Positions 32,204 through 40,334 of a stretch of DNA of 41,023 nt are shown here, in pieces (the stretch's first letter is position 1; each line of letters begins with the position of its first letter). The stretch is from assembly GCA_944386805.1 (NCBI GenBank), contig CALXCO010000020.1:1-41023 (forward strand). The letters run 5' to 3'. The notes below the pieces were generated by a model. It was not told where the DNA came from and ran no database searches. It was given only the letters and a program-made list of their open reading frames with translations. This DNA comes from an uncultured Clostridia bacterium. GTDB taxonomy: Bacteria; Bacillota; Clostridia; Oscillospirales; Ruminococcaceae. The position numbers and the translations under genes were made by a program.

Positions 32204-32800
32204 TTATTTTCCAGCGATATTTTTATAGTATTCTTCGCCGATCATCAACGCCTTTTTGTTCACTTCACGGAACTTTTCGGGCACCCGGTTTTCGACCGAC
32301 TGCCGGACGATATCTTTCGGCAGTCCGATTTCACCAGCCGCAAGCGCGACGCCGAGCATGACGACGTTGAAATATTTAACCGACCCAAGCGACGCGCAAA
32401 GGCTTTCCGGGTCAGCGGTAATCACTTTTTTAACCCGTGCTCTAAGGAAATCCAGCATCGGTTCAGCCTGATAGCTGCCGCCGGTCAGCGAAGCAGTGAC
32501 CGGCATCACCGCGGCACTGCTGACGATAACGGTACCGTCTTTGTGCAGCAGCGGGAGGTTACGCACAGCTTCAGCCGGTTCAAACGCCAGCATCAGCGAC
32601 GCACATCCGGACGGAATCAACGGGGAATAGCTTTCGCCAATCCGGATATGGCTGGTGACCGAGCCGCCGCGCTGAGCCATACCAATCGTTTCAGCGGAAT
32701 GGACGGTTTCACCGGCAGCCATTGCGGAAGCAGCGAGCAGTTTGGAGACCAGTACGATTCCCTGACCGCCGACACCGCAGAGAAGAATATCTTTATTCAT
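32204..32800 (-). CDS. iorB: Indolepyruvate ferredoxin oxidoreductase, beta subunit
   Basis: This 198-residue subunit pairs with IorA to convert aryl pyruvates (indole-, phenyl-, hydroxyphenylpyruvate) with CoA and oxidised ferredoxin into aryl-acetyl-CoA, CO2 and reduced ferredoxin. It is a member of the pyruvate/ketoisovalerate oxidoreductase gamma family: 'ILLCGVGGQGIVLVSKLLA' at the start, 'HSAETIGMAQRGGSVTSHIRIG' at about residue 40-62, and a Pro-Lys ending. The ATG at 32800 has GAGGAGGGA upstream, 14 bases after the iorA stop. It is co-transcribed with iorA and paaK. Confidence 0.9.
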   Translation of the reverse strand: MNKDILLCGVGGQGIVLVSKLLAASAMAAGETVHSAETIGMAQRGGSVTSHIRIGESYSPLIPSGCASLMLAFEPAEAVRNLPLLHKDGTVIVSSAAVMPVTASLTGGSYQAEPMLDFLRARVKKVITADPESLCASLGSVKYFNVVMLGVALAAGEIGLPKDIVRQSVENRVPEKFREVNKKALMIGEEYYKNIAGK

Positions 32801-32814
32801 AATTCCGTCCCTCC

Positions 32815-34608
32815 TCACACCATGATTGCACCGGTCGGGCAAATCTGCGCACACAACCCGCAGCCGTTGCAGAGACTGCCATCGACAGCGACTTTTCCAT
32901 CCCGGATAATCAATCCGGGGCATCCGATTTCACGGATACATTTTTTACACTGGACACAACGATCGGAGATTACGGCAGGATTACCGGGTTTAATGCCCGC
33001 GATACAGGGCGAACGGAAGATGACCGCAGTCACGCCATCGGTTGCAGCGCAGTCCTGAACGGCCTCAACGGCGGCTTTCAGATCGAGCGGGTTGACCACA
33101 CGGATTTTACCGACGCCCATGCCTTCCAGAATTTTAACGGGGTCAATTTTGGCGACAATATCGCCCATCATTGTTTTACCGGTGCCGGGGTGGGGCTGAT
33201 GTCCGGTCATTGCTGTAGTAGAGTTGTCCAGCAGGACGAGCACCATTTTGGCGTTATTGTACAGCGCATTGACCACACCGGTCATACCGGAGGCGAAGAA
33301 GGTCGAATCTCCGATAAACGCGAAGTTGACGCTGTCAGGGTTTGCCCAATGCAGCCCCTGCGCCATCGTCACGCCAGCTCCCATACACAAGCAGGTATCG
33401 ACCATATCCAGCGGCATAGCATTTCCCAGCGTATAACAGCCGATATCGCCGCAGAAGTTGGCTTTTTTGCCTTTCATCGCGACCTTAACGGCATAAAAAG
33501 ACGCACGATGGGGACATCCGGCACAAAGTACCGGGGGACGAACTGGCAGAGCGGGCGCATCGGTCATATCAGGCGATTCACCACCCTTGCATTCACCGCC
33601 GGCAAAGGCAGCAACGATATTCCGGAGCGAATCAGCGGAATTTTCGCCAGCATGTGGGACATCACCTGTCCGTTTGCCACGGATAGTGAGGTTAAGATGA
33701 TACAGCCCAGCGAGTTTTTGTGCCGATTCTTCGAGATAAGGGGAGAGCTCCTCGACGCAGAGCAGCTCCTTGACGCCGTCCAATGCTTTCAGCAGGAAAT
33801 CTTCAGGCATCGGGAACGGCGTACCGACCCGAATCAACTTGATATCCTGCCGGTTTTTGACGATTTCCTTCAGGTAGGCATAGCTGACGCCGCCGGTCAG
33901 GATTGCCTTGTCGGCATTCATTGCACCCTCGATGGTGTTATACTGGTAAACAGAAAATTCACGTCCCAGTTCGGGATTCCGTGTCTCAATCCGTACATGG
34001 TTCAAATAGGAAGAGCGCGGGAAGATGACCCAACGTGCGGTATTTTTTTCAAATCCGACGGCAGGTTTTGGGGAGAACTTTTCCGGGATGCTGATAGCCG
34101 CGTAACCATGGCAAACTCTGGTTGTCGGCCGGAGCAGGACGGGGGTATGGTACTTTTCGGAGCATTCAAACGCATCCTGAATCATCTGGAAAGCTTCCTC
34201 AGGGGATGCCGGGTCGAAGACGGGGATTCTTGCGAATTCAGCAAACCGCCGCGTATCCTGTTCCGTCTGAGAGGAAATAGGGCCGGGGTCGTCGGCGGAC
34301 ACCACGACCAGACCACCCTCAACGCCGACATAGGCAAGGCTCATCAATGGGTCAGACGCGACATTGAGGCCGACCTGTTTCATTGTCACGAGGGTTCTCA
34401 TACCGGAGTAACTAGCAGCGGCGGCCACTTCGAGAGCGGCCTTTTCATTGACCGACCATTCGATATGTACCGAGCCGTCATTCCATTTTGCGGCAGTTTC
34501 GATAATTTCAGAGGATGGGGTACCGGGGTAGCCAGCGATCAGACCGACGCCAGCGGAGAGAGCACCGAGCGCGATTGCGCCGTTGCCCATCAGATATTCC
34601 TGTTTCAT
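32815..34608 (-). CDS. iorA: Indolepyruvate ferredoxin oxidoreductase, alpha subunit
   Basis: This 597-residue thiamine-diphosphate subunit has the 'GNGAIALGALSAGVGLIAGYPGTPSSEIIE' N-terminal domain, 'MKQVGLNVASDPLMSLAYVGVEGGLVVVSADDPGPISSQTEQDTR', the TPP-binding 'GDIGCYTLG' ... 'GDSTFFASGMTGVVNALYN' ... 'LDNSTTAMTGHQPHPG', and at the C-terminus two 4Fe-4S clusters (CVQCKKC...C, then CNGCGLC...CP). All eight cluster cysteines are visible. CAGGTGA precedes the ATG. It heads the operon that oxidises amino-acid-derived aryl pyruvates, yielding reduced ferredoxin for energy metabolism. Element copy D lies just upstream on the other strand. Confidence 0.94.
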   Translation of the reverse strand: MKQEYLMGNGAIALGALSAGVGLIAGYPGTPSSEIIETAAKWNDGSVHIEWSVNEKAALEVAAAASYSGMRTLVTMKQVGLNVASDPLMSLAYVGVEGGLVVVSADDPGPISSQTEQDTRRFAEFARIPVFDPASPEEAFQMIQDAFECSEKYHTPVLLRPTTRVCHGYAAISIPEKFSPKPAVGFEKNTARWVIFPRSSYLNHVRIETRNPELGREFSVYQYNTIEGAMNADKAILTGGVSYAYLKEIVKNRQDIKLIRVGTPFPMPEDFLLKALDGVKELLCVEELSPYLEESAQKLAGLYHLNLTIRGKRTGDVPHAGENSADSLRNIVAAFAGGECKGGESPDMTDAPALPVRPPVLCAGCPHRASFYAVKVAMKGKKANFCGDIGCYTLGNAMPLDMVDTCLCMGAGVTMAQGLHWANPDSVNFAFIGDSTFFASGMTGVVNALYNNAKMVLVLLDNSTTAMTGHQPHPGTGKTMMGDIVAKIDPVKILEGMGVGKIRVVNPLDLKAAVEAVQDCAATDGVTAVIFRSPCIAGIKPGNPAVISDRCVQCKKCIREIGCPGLIIRDGKVAVDGSLCNGCGLCAQICPTGAIMV

Positions 34609-34659
34609 TCAGTCACCTGCTTACGTTAAAAAGACGCACACTTTCGATTGATTACATTC

Positions 34660-35090
34660 ACGTACACACTTGCCGTTGGTTCACGCGAGCGTAGAGCGAG
34701 CCCCAATTTTTCGCACATAGTTGGTACGGTCATGACTAAAAAGTTTAGGTCAAGCCTTTTCAAAGGCTTGCGGAAGTCCAGGGCAGAGCACGGTTTGCTT
34801 TGCAAACCACACAGTTTCCAGAGGAAACTGTCCGGTTCCCACAGGGAACCGTGGTCGCTTCCATCGCAATGGAGCGAAATCTCTTATCGCATAATAGAAT
34901 CAGGAGAGTTTGAGAACCCTATTAAGGGGGTCTCAATATGTGAAGCGGGTTCGATGCCCGCTTCACATACCTGAGCGAGGGCAGCATCATCGGTTTACGC
35001 AGTCAGTTGGGACTACGTGGGGCGGCACGCCGCTGCCGTCTATTATCCGTTATCCTCTGAGACTGTCCGGTGGACAGTCTCAGACGGACG
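34660..35090 (+). repeat. Structured dispersed element, copy D, with an expanded hairpin set
   Basis: On the plus strand: a TTCACGCGAG...-type stem, CAAGCCTTTTCAAAGGCTTG (34751-34770), then three consecutive hairpins GGTTTGC-TTT-GCAAACC (34792-34808), ACAGTTTCC-AGA-GGAAACTGT (34811-34831) and GGTTCCC-ACA-GGGAACC (34834-34850), TCCATCGCAATGGA, GAGAACCCT...GGGGTCTC, the T-loop hairpin (13-bp stem, loop TTCGATG, 34937-34969), GCGGC-AC-GCCGC, and the terminal hairpin GAGACTGTCC-GGT-GGACAGTCTC (35059-35081). It is the only copy not placed downstream of a gene: it diverges from iorA and meets copy E head to head. Confidence 0.8.
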
Positions 35091-35403
35091 GAGTTACGAC
35101 AACTAAAACCTACCATGCGAATATAACCGGGAGTTTAGGATCAATTGTTTATGCGAACGAAGAAAAACGCGAAATATCAGGGCCTCAGAGGAAACCCGAC
35201 AGTTCACGCTATTCAGTGAAAGCACGAAGTTCGTGTTCTCAATGAATAGCGTGATTCATTTGAATCAGAAGCAGGACATTTTTGCAGGATGGTCGGAGTG
35301 TGACACCAAAAGAATAATTATAGTAAGAGTGTTCCTTTTATAACCGGGCAGATTGCGGAGCAGGAGCGTCCGAATATAATGTACGGGAACTGTGTCCGCC
35401 GCA
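35091..35403. other. Spacer between head-to-head copies D and E
   Basis: No gene is convincing here. It contains a perfect 11-bp inverted repeat (CACGCTATTCA at 35205-35215 with TGAATAGCGTG at 35243-35253) enclosing a CACGAA-G-TTCGTG stem, and near 35350-35370 a GCAGATTGCGGAGCAGGAGCG segment that resembles part of module X. The AT-rich part 35300-35345 shows no clear promoter. Confidence 0.5.
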
Positions 35404-35930
35404 CGACTGTCCACCGGACAGTCGACGGGGGAAAGGTGTCAAGAATCGTTAGCGCCGTGCCGGCCCACGTATTTTTACCTGACAGTGGAATCGGCAGTGT
35501 ACAGCTCGCTCGATTTTTATGGATGAAGTGGGCATCGAACCCACTTCATCCATAGGGGACGCCCTTGCTATGCGTCCCCTACGCAAAATACCTGCGGGCA
35601 TTTTGCTACCCCTTGCTGAGCTGATTTTTGGGGAAAGGAGATTTCGCTCCATTGCGATGGAGCGACCAAAGGGCTCTGCCCTCTGGACTTCCGCAAGCCT
35701 TGAAAGGCTTGACCTAACTTTTTTGATATGATCGAACCCACATTGTGCGTAAAATTGGCACTCGCTCTGCGCTCGCGTGAACAGACGGGCAGAATATGCA
35801 GAAGTCATATAAAACCAAAAATTCGCACAATCTATCTGGCGCGTTTGCTATGGATGTTATTTTCACGACCGAGCCCGTCGGAACGCGGGCGACCAACGCG
35901 AACTGGCAGCGGAAGCATTCCGCCCACATG
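35404..35930 (-). repeat. Structured dispersed element, copy E
   Basis: On the minus strand from 35930: module X (about 35825-35920), a TTCACGCGAGCGCAGAGCGAG-type stem (35763-35780), CAAGCC..GGCTTG (35696-35712), a GGGCAGAGCCC-like stem, TCCATTG..CAATGGA, an AAAATGCC..GGTATTTT-like stem, GGGGACGC..GCGTCCCC, the T-loop hairpin (15-bp stem, loop TTCGATG, 35518-35554), GCCG/CGGC, and the terminal hairpin CGACTGTCC-GGT-GGACAGTCG (35404-35424). It follows the leuB terminator in the same direction. Its central part is nearly identical to copy C. Confidence 0.8.
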
Positions 35931-35932
35931 TA

Positions 35933-35970
35933 AAAGACGGGCGACCGGTAAGATACCGGCCACCCGCAAA
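35933..35970 (-). terminator. Terminator of leuB
   Basis: On the minus strand a CCGGTA-TCT-TACCGG stem, extended by CGGG/CCCG pairs across an internal loop, is followed by GTCTTTTA. It lies 24 bases past the leuB stop. Confidence 0.6.
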
Positions 35971-35993
35971 ATACACTGTAAAGTTCCGTGAAA

Positions 35994-37064
35994 TCAGATA
36001 CGGGCAGCGACGAGATCGCCCATTTCGGAGCAGGAAACGCGGGTATGTCCGTCGCTCATGATATCAGCGGTGCGGTAACCAGCGTCGAGGACGTCGTTGA
36101 CAGCCTTTTCGACAGCGTCGGCCTCAGCAGCCATATCAAACGAGTACCGCATCATCATAGCCGCCGACAGAATTGTGCCGAGCGGGTTTGCGATGTTCAT
36201 ACCGGCGATATCCGGAGCAGAGCCGTGGATGGGTTCATACATACCTCTTGTACCATCGCCGAGCGAAGCGGAAGCCATCATGCCGATAGAACCGGTAATC
36301 ATCGACGATTCATCCGACAGAATATCACCGAACAGGTTCTCGGTGACAACGGTGTCAAACTGGGAAGGATTGCGAACCAGCTGCATCGCGGTGTTGTCGA
36401 CGAGAATATCCTGATAATTGACATCGGGATACTGTTCAGCGAGGGCGTGCATAGTCTTTCTCCACAGACGGGAGGAATCCAGAACATTAGCCTTATCGAC
36501 CGAATGGAGCTTGCCGCCGCGTTTGCGTGCGGTCTCGAACGCGACCTTGCCGACACGGGTAATCTCATGTTCTGCATAGGTCATATCGTCATGCGCGACC
36601 AGCTCACCGTTTTCCTCGACGGTCTTATGTTCGCCAAAGTACGCGCCGCCGATCAGCTCACGGACCATCATCAGGTCGATACCCTGCGCGACGATTTCCG
36701 GACGCAGAGGGGAAGCATCAGCCAGCTGGGGGAACAGTTTAGCGGGACGCAGATTCGCATACAACCCCATAGCCGAACGGATGGACAGCAAAGCAGCTTC
36801 AGGGCGGATTTCCTTAGCGACGCCGTCCCATTTAGGACCGCCGACCGCACCGAGGAGGACGGAATCACAGTCGAGGCATTTCTGGAGAGCCTCATCGGTC
36901 AGACTGCGGCCATAAGCATCGATCGAGCAGCCACCGGCGAGGATATCCTGATAATGGAAGGTATGGCCGAATTTTTCAGCGACCTTGTCCATAACTTTAA
37001 TTGCTTCGTTGACGATTTCCGGGCCGATACCATCGCCGCGGATGACGGTAATTGTTTTTTCCAT
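35994..37064 (-). CDS. leuB: 3-isopropylmalate dehydrogenase
   Basis: This 356-residue NAD-dependent enzyme oxidises 3-isopropylmalate in leucine synthesis. Marks are 'ITVIRGDGIGPEIVNEAIKVM' at the start, 'SVLLGAVGGPKWD' near residue 70, 'LIGGAYFGEHK' and 'HDDMTYAEHEITRVGKVAFETARKR' near 140-165, 'NVLDSSRLWRKTMHA' and the NAD/substrate segment 'GSAPDIAGMNIANPLGTILSAAMMMRYSFD'. I chose the ATG at 37064; the in-frame ATG at 37076 overlaps the AAAGGA ribosome site. It follows the HD gene by 45 bases, likely in one transcript. leuC and leuD are not in the window. Confidence 0.93.
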   Translation of the reverse strand: MEKTITVIRGDGIGPEIVNEAIKVMDKVAEKFGHTFHYQDILAGGCSIDAYGRSLTDEALQKCLDCDSVLLGAVGGPKWDGVAKEIRPEAALLSIRSAMGLYANLRPAKLFPQLADASPLRPEIVAQGIDLMMVRELIGGAYFGEHKTVEENGELVAHDDMTYAEHEITRVGKVAFETARKRGGKLHSVDKANVLDSSRLWRKTMHALAEQYPDVNYQDILVDNTAMQLVRNPSQFDTVVTENLFGDILSDESSMITGSIGMMASASLGDGTRGMYEPIHGSAPDIAGMNIANPLGTILSAAMMMRYSFDMAAEADAVEKAVNDVLDAGYRTADIMSDGHTRVSCSEMGDLVAARI

Positions 37065-37109
37065 GATGGATGTCATTCCTTTCGATTGCGCTATTATATA
37101 GAAAGAAAA

Positions 37110-37616
37110 TCAGGATAAAGCGGCAGATTCTCCGAACAGCCGGTCAAAGATTGCACAGCCGGCCTTGGTGCGGAAGATTTTTTCACGCGCCTGCATTTTA
37201 GCTTCAGCCGAAGCGTGCCCCTCATCGAGGTTGACGAGGAAATCTGCTTCGACGAGAATCCGGTAATCGATGCCGACGATATCGGAGTAGGTATGATGGT
37301 GGGCGATCAGCCAGCATACCCGGTCGATCAGTTCCCGCTCAAACCCCAGTGCGGTCAGCATTTTTTCAGCGACAGGCGGGCCTTCGACCTGCTGATGTTC
37401 GCCATTGCAGTTGCCGTATTTTTCTTCCGAGAGCTTAATCCCGATATCATGGGTCAAAGCGGCAGCGGTCAAAATACGCAGCCGTTTTTCGTCGAGACCT
37501 TCCATTTCGCCGATCGTGCGCGCATAAGCGGTCACTTTCAGGAAATGGTTGATACGGGGAGCGTCGCCGGAATCATAATCGATCATTTTCATGGTCAGCA
37601 GGGTCAATTTATCCAT
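37110..37616 (-). CDS. HD-domain hydrolase
   Basis: This 168-residue protein has the HD-domain motif with 'RINHFLKVTAYARTIG' (His near residue 24), 'LTAAALTHDIGIKLSEEKYG' (His-Asp near 55-56), 'GEHQQVEGPPVAEKML', 'WLIAHHHTYSD' (His-His) and 'ILVEADFLVNLDE' (Asp). This is a full metal-binding HD set like those of small YfbR/HDIG-type phosphohydrolases. GGAAAGGA precedes the ATG. It sits between leuA and leuB, with its own promoter and a leader hairpin, and overlaps neither. The substrate is unknown (nucleotide or phosphate ester by family). Confidence 0.8.
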   Translation of the reverse strand: MDKLTLLTMKMIDYDSGDAPRINHFLKVTAYARTIGEMEGLDEKRLRILTAAALTHDIGIKLSEEKYGNCNGEHQQVEGPPVAEKMLTALGFERELIDRVCWLIAHHHTYSDIVGIDYRILVEADFLVNLDEGHASAEAKMQAREKIFRTKAGCAIFDRLFGESAALS

Positions 37617-37644
37617 TTTATGGGGTCCTTTCCGATATGACAGG

Positions 37645-37674
37645 ATGGGGGAGACCTGCCGGAAACTCCCCCAT
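37645..37674 (-). other. Leader hairpin upstream of the HD gene
   Basis: A perfect 9-bp stem (ATGGGGGAG with CTCCCCCAT) encloses a 12-base loop. It lies in the predicted leader between the promoter and the ribosome site. A T run is on the plus-strand side only, so it is not a minus-strand terminator. Confidence 0.5.
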
Positions 37675-37690
37675 GAAACCGTTTTTTACT

Positions 37691-37719
37691 ATTATAGCGT
37701 TTTTGGACAGATTTGTCTA
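37691..37719 (-). promoter_or_regulatory. Promoter of the HD gene-leuB unit
   Basis: The minus strand reads TAGACA, 17 bases, TATAAT, about 75 bases before the HD gene start. It suggests that leuB can be expressed apart from the T-box-controlled leuA transcript. Confidence 0.65.
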
Positions 37720-37797
37720 CAATTTGCGTGCATTTTCATCTCAAAAATGCAAGATTATTCATTCAGGCAGCAAATTTGCTGTACAGATATGCGTCAA

Positions 37798-39471
37798 TCA
37801 GTTGTTGGAAGCTCTGTTGATTGCGGAGAAGAGCGCCTGAATCGACGCGCCGATGATATCATCGGCGACGCCAGCACCCCAGGAGACCTTGCCATCGGGC
37901 ATGGTGATGCCGACATACGAGACAGCCTGAGAGGAAGAGCCTTCCTGCAGCGCATGTTCCGAATAGGTCAGGTTGGAGAACTCAATTCCAAGCTGGGACT
38001 TAATCGCATTGGAAACAGCGTCGAGACGGCCATTGCCTTTAGCGGTGATTTCCTTTTCTTCGCCGTTCACCTTGACGGTGACGACGGTATGGATGGTGGG
38101 GGTACGGGTGAAATGGTAGTCGATCAGTTCGAGGGGAGCGTTGACGTTAATGAACTGGTCGTGGAAAGCGGCGAGAACCTCTTCCGGAGCAAGTTCTTTA
38201 TGCAGATGGTCGGAAACGCTCTTGATCGCATAGCCGACGACCTCTTTCATCTTAGCCGGGAGGACATAGCCGAAGTTCTGCTCCAGCAGGTAGCCAATAC
38301 CACCCTTGCCGGACTGGGAGTTGATGCGGATAACGTCGGTTTCGTAGACTCTGCCGACGTCGGTCGGGTCGATCGGGAGGTAGGGGACGGTCCAATGGTC
38401 GGGGTCGGTTTCCTCACGCCACTTCATGCCCTTTGCAATAGCGTCCTGATGAGAGCCGGAGAATGCAGCAAATACCAGCTTGCCGGCATAGGGCTGACGT
38501 TCATAGACGTGCATCCGGGTCACACGTTCGTAAACTTCGCAGATATGGGGCATATCGCTGAAATCGAGTTCAGGGTCAACACCCTGAGAGAACATATTCA
38601 TAGCCAGCGTGATGATATCGACGTTGCCAGTTCTTTCGCCGTTGCCGAACAGGGTACCCTCGATACGGTCGGCACCAGCCAGCAAACCGAGCTCAGAGTC
38701 AGCGACTGCACAGCCACGGTCGTTATGAGGATGGAGCGAGACGACGACCGAATCGCGGTATTTGAGGTGGTCGCACATATACTCGATCTGGTTAGCGTAG
38801 ACATGGGGGGAAGACAGCTCGACGGTGACCGGCAGGTTGATGATCGCCTTGTGGTCAGGGGTCGGTTTCCAGACATCGAGGACAGCGTTGCAGACTTCCA
38901 GCGCATATTCCGGTTCGGTGCCGGTGAAGGATTCAGGCGAGTATTCAAACCGCAGATCGGTGTCGGAAGTAGCTTTAAACTCTTCGGCGAGGTCATTGAA
39001 CAGTTTGGCGCCGGAAACAGCGATTTCAAGGATTTCCTCTTTGGATTTACGGAAGACCTGCTGACGCTGTGCAAAGGAGGTCGAGTTATACAGATGGACA
39101 ACCGCCTTTTTAACGCCGCGCAGACATTCGAAAGTCTTGCGGATGATGTGTTCACGGGACTGGGTGAGCACCTGAATCGTGACGTCATCGGGGATGAGGT
39201 TCTGTTCAATCAGCGCACGGAGAAACTCATATTCGGTCTCACTTGCAGCCGGGAAGCCGATTTCGATTTCCTTGAAACCGACCTGAACCAGCAGTTTAAA
39301 GAATTCAAGTTTTTCCTCAAGGCTCATCGGGATAATAAGGGACTGGTTGCCGTCTCTGAGGTCGACGGAGCACCAGACGGGAGCCTTTTCAATGTGGTCT
39401 TTCTGCATCCAGCGAGCGGGGGCGTTTGCGACAGGGTAATACTGGCGGGTGTACTTCTGATAATTTTTCAT
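37798..39471 (-). CDS. leuA: 2-isopropylmalate synthase (long form)
   Basis: This 557-residue enzyme condenses acetyl-CoA with 2-oxoisovalerate, the first step of leucine synthesis. The catalytic barrel shows 'APVWCSVDLRDGNQSLIIPMS' (residues about 28-48), 'FKEIEIGFPAASETEYEF', 'SLHPHNDRGCAVADSELGLLAGADRIEGTLFGNGERTGNVDI' with metal-binding His and Asn, then 'FAAFSGSHQDAIAKG'. The C-terminal part (VKVNGEEKEITAKGNGRLDAVSNAIKSQLGIEF) is the leucine-sensing regulatory domain. The type is the longer LeuA group seen in Firmicutes and fungi. The ATG at 39471 has GAGGAACGG upstream. It is preceded by a T-box leader. Confidence 0.95.
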   Translation of the reverse strand: MKNYQKYTRQYYPVANAPARWMQKDHIEKAPVWCSVDLRDGNQSLIIPMSLEEKLEFFKLLVQVGFKEIEIGFPAASETEYEFLRALIEQNLIPDDVTIQVLTQSREHIIRKTFECLRGVKKAVVHLYNSTSFAQRQQVFRKSKEEILEIAVSGAKLFNDLAEEFKATSDTDLRFEYSPESFTGTEPEYALEVCNAVLDVWKPTPDHKAIINLPVTVELSSPHVYANQIEYMCDHLKYRDSVVVSLHPHNDRGCAVADSELGLLAGADRIEGTLFGNGERTGNVDIITLAMNMFSQGVDPELDFSDMPHICEVYERVTRMHVYERQPYAGKLVFAAFSGSHQDAIAKGMKWREETDPDHWTVPYLPIDPTDVGRVYETDVIRINSQSGKGGIGYLLEQNFGYVLPAKMKEVVGYAIKSVSDHLHKELAPEEVLAAFHDQFINVNAPLELIDYHFTRTPTIHTVVTVKVNGEEKEITAKGNGRLDAVSNAIKSQLGIEFSNLTYSEHALQEGSSSQAVSYVGITMPDGKVSWGAGVADDIIGASIQALFSAINRASNN

Positions 39472-39542
39472 GATGACCGTTCCTCTCTGTATAAAGGGTA
39501 AAAGAATCTGATATCCACATTTTTTTATTCCAGCACCGGGAG

Positions 39543-39850
39543 CAATAAAAAAAGCCCCCGTTTCCAATCTCCGCAAACAGATGCGGTCAAAGGAAACGAA
39601 AGCCAAAACTTCCGCGGTACCATTCCCATTGGTGGCAGACAAGCCACCCACTTTCAGCATCGGCCGCACGCAAACGGCGAATACCAATCTCTGTAACGGG
39701 AGAAACCCGTCCCGTCCTACTAAGGTACAAAGCACCTTTTCGGCGGGCTGCTCAGGAGCCAGCTGTCCGAACCCCAATACTGTCTTACACCACCCGACAG
39801 CTCTCTGAAAACTGGGAAAGGGGACGTTATCTCCTTCACTGCGTTTATCA
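39543..39850 (-). promoter_or_regulatory. T-box riboswitch controlling leuA
   Basis: The minus strand shows the T-box sequence (AATGGGAATGGTACCGCGG at 39611-39630) after a long stem-I region, then a terminator with GTTTCC...GGAAAC and CCGCA...TGCGG stems followed by seven T (39543-39560). T-boxes raise transcription when the cognate tRNA is uncharged. As it precedes leuA, the effector should be leucine tRNA. A CTC triplet just before CTGAGC (about 39752-39765) is a candidate specifier; I am not sure of its exact position. Confidence 0.88.
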
Positions 39851-39861
39851 TTGTTGTAGTC

Positions 39862-39890
39862 ATTATAGCTGAAAACGACGGGTTTGTCAA
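39862..39890 (-). promoter_or_regulatory. leuA promoter
   Basis: The minus strand has TTGACA, 17 bases, TATAAT, a perfect sigma-A promoter just before the T-box leader. Confidence 0.88.
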
Positions 39891-39894
39891 GCAT

Positions 39895-40220
39895 TTCGCG
39901 GTAAAAATGCTGTTGTTTTCGTTCATGTGGGTCTTTGTAAGATGAACATGTTAATTTTTACCAATCGGTGCAGGTGAGAATTGCTGTATCTGACAAAAAT
40001 GTCGAATGCTATAGTATCGGCGGCAAAAAAACAACCTGCCAGCAAAATATTATTCAAATATGTAAAGTGTTTTTTTAAGTAATAGATATGAATGCTAAAT
40101 AATAATTTAGTTTTAATAGTATTTACTGTTTGAAAATAAATGCAATTTATATATATCGCACTAGAAAAAGTTAAAAATTAATGATTTAGTGCTGAATATA
40201 AAAATTAAATAAAAAACGCA
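39895..40220. other. AT-rich intergenic stretch without a gene
   Basis: About 325 bases have very low GC content and no convincing gene or hairpin on either strand. The only functional site I see is the promoter starting at 40221. Confidence 0.6.
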
Positions 40221-40249
40221 TTGAAATAACGGATAAAATGTGGTATATT
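40221..40249 (+). promoter_or_regulatory. Promoter of the Ser-Ser-Glu-Pro repeat protein
   Basis: TTGAAA, 17 bases, TATATT, about 85 bases upstream of the ATG at 40335. Confidence 0.7.
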
Positions 40250-40334
40250 TTTCCTTGGCCATTTGGAAAGAGAGTGTGCCGCAGATTTTAACAAATAATT
40301 TATATAATTAAATAAAAACAGGAGGTTTTTACCC

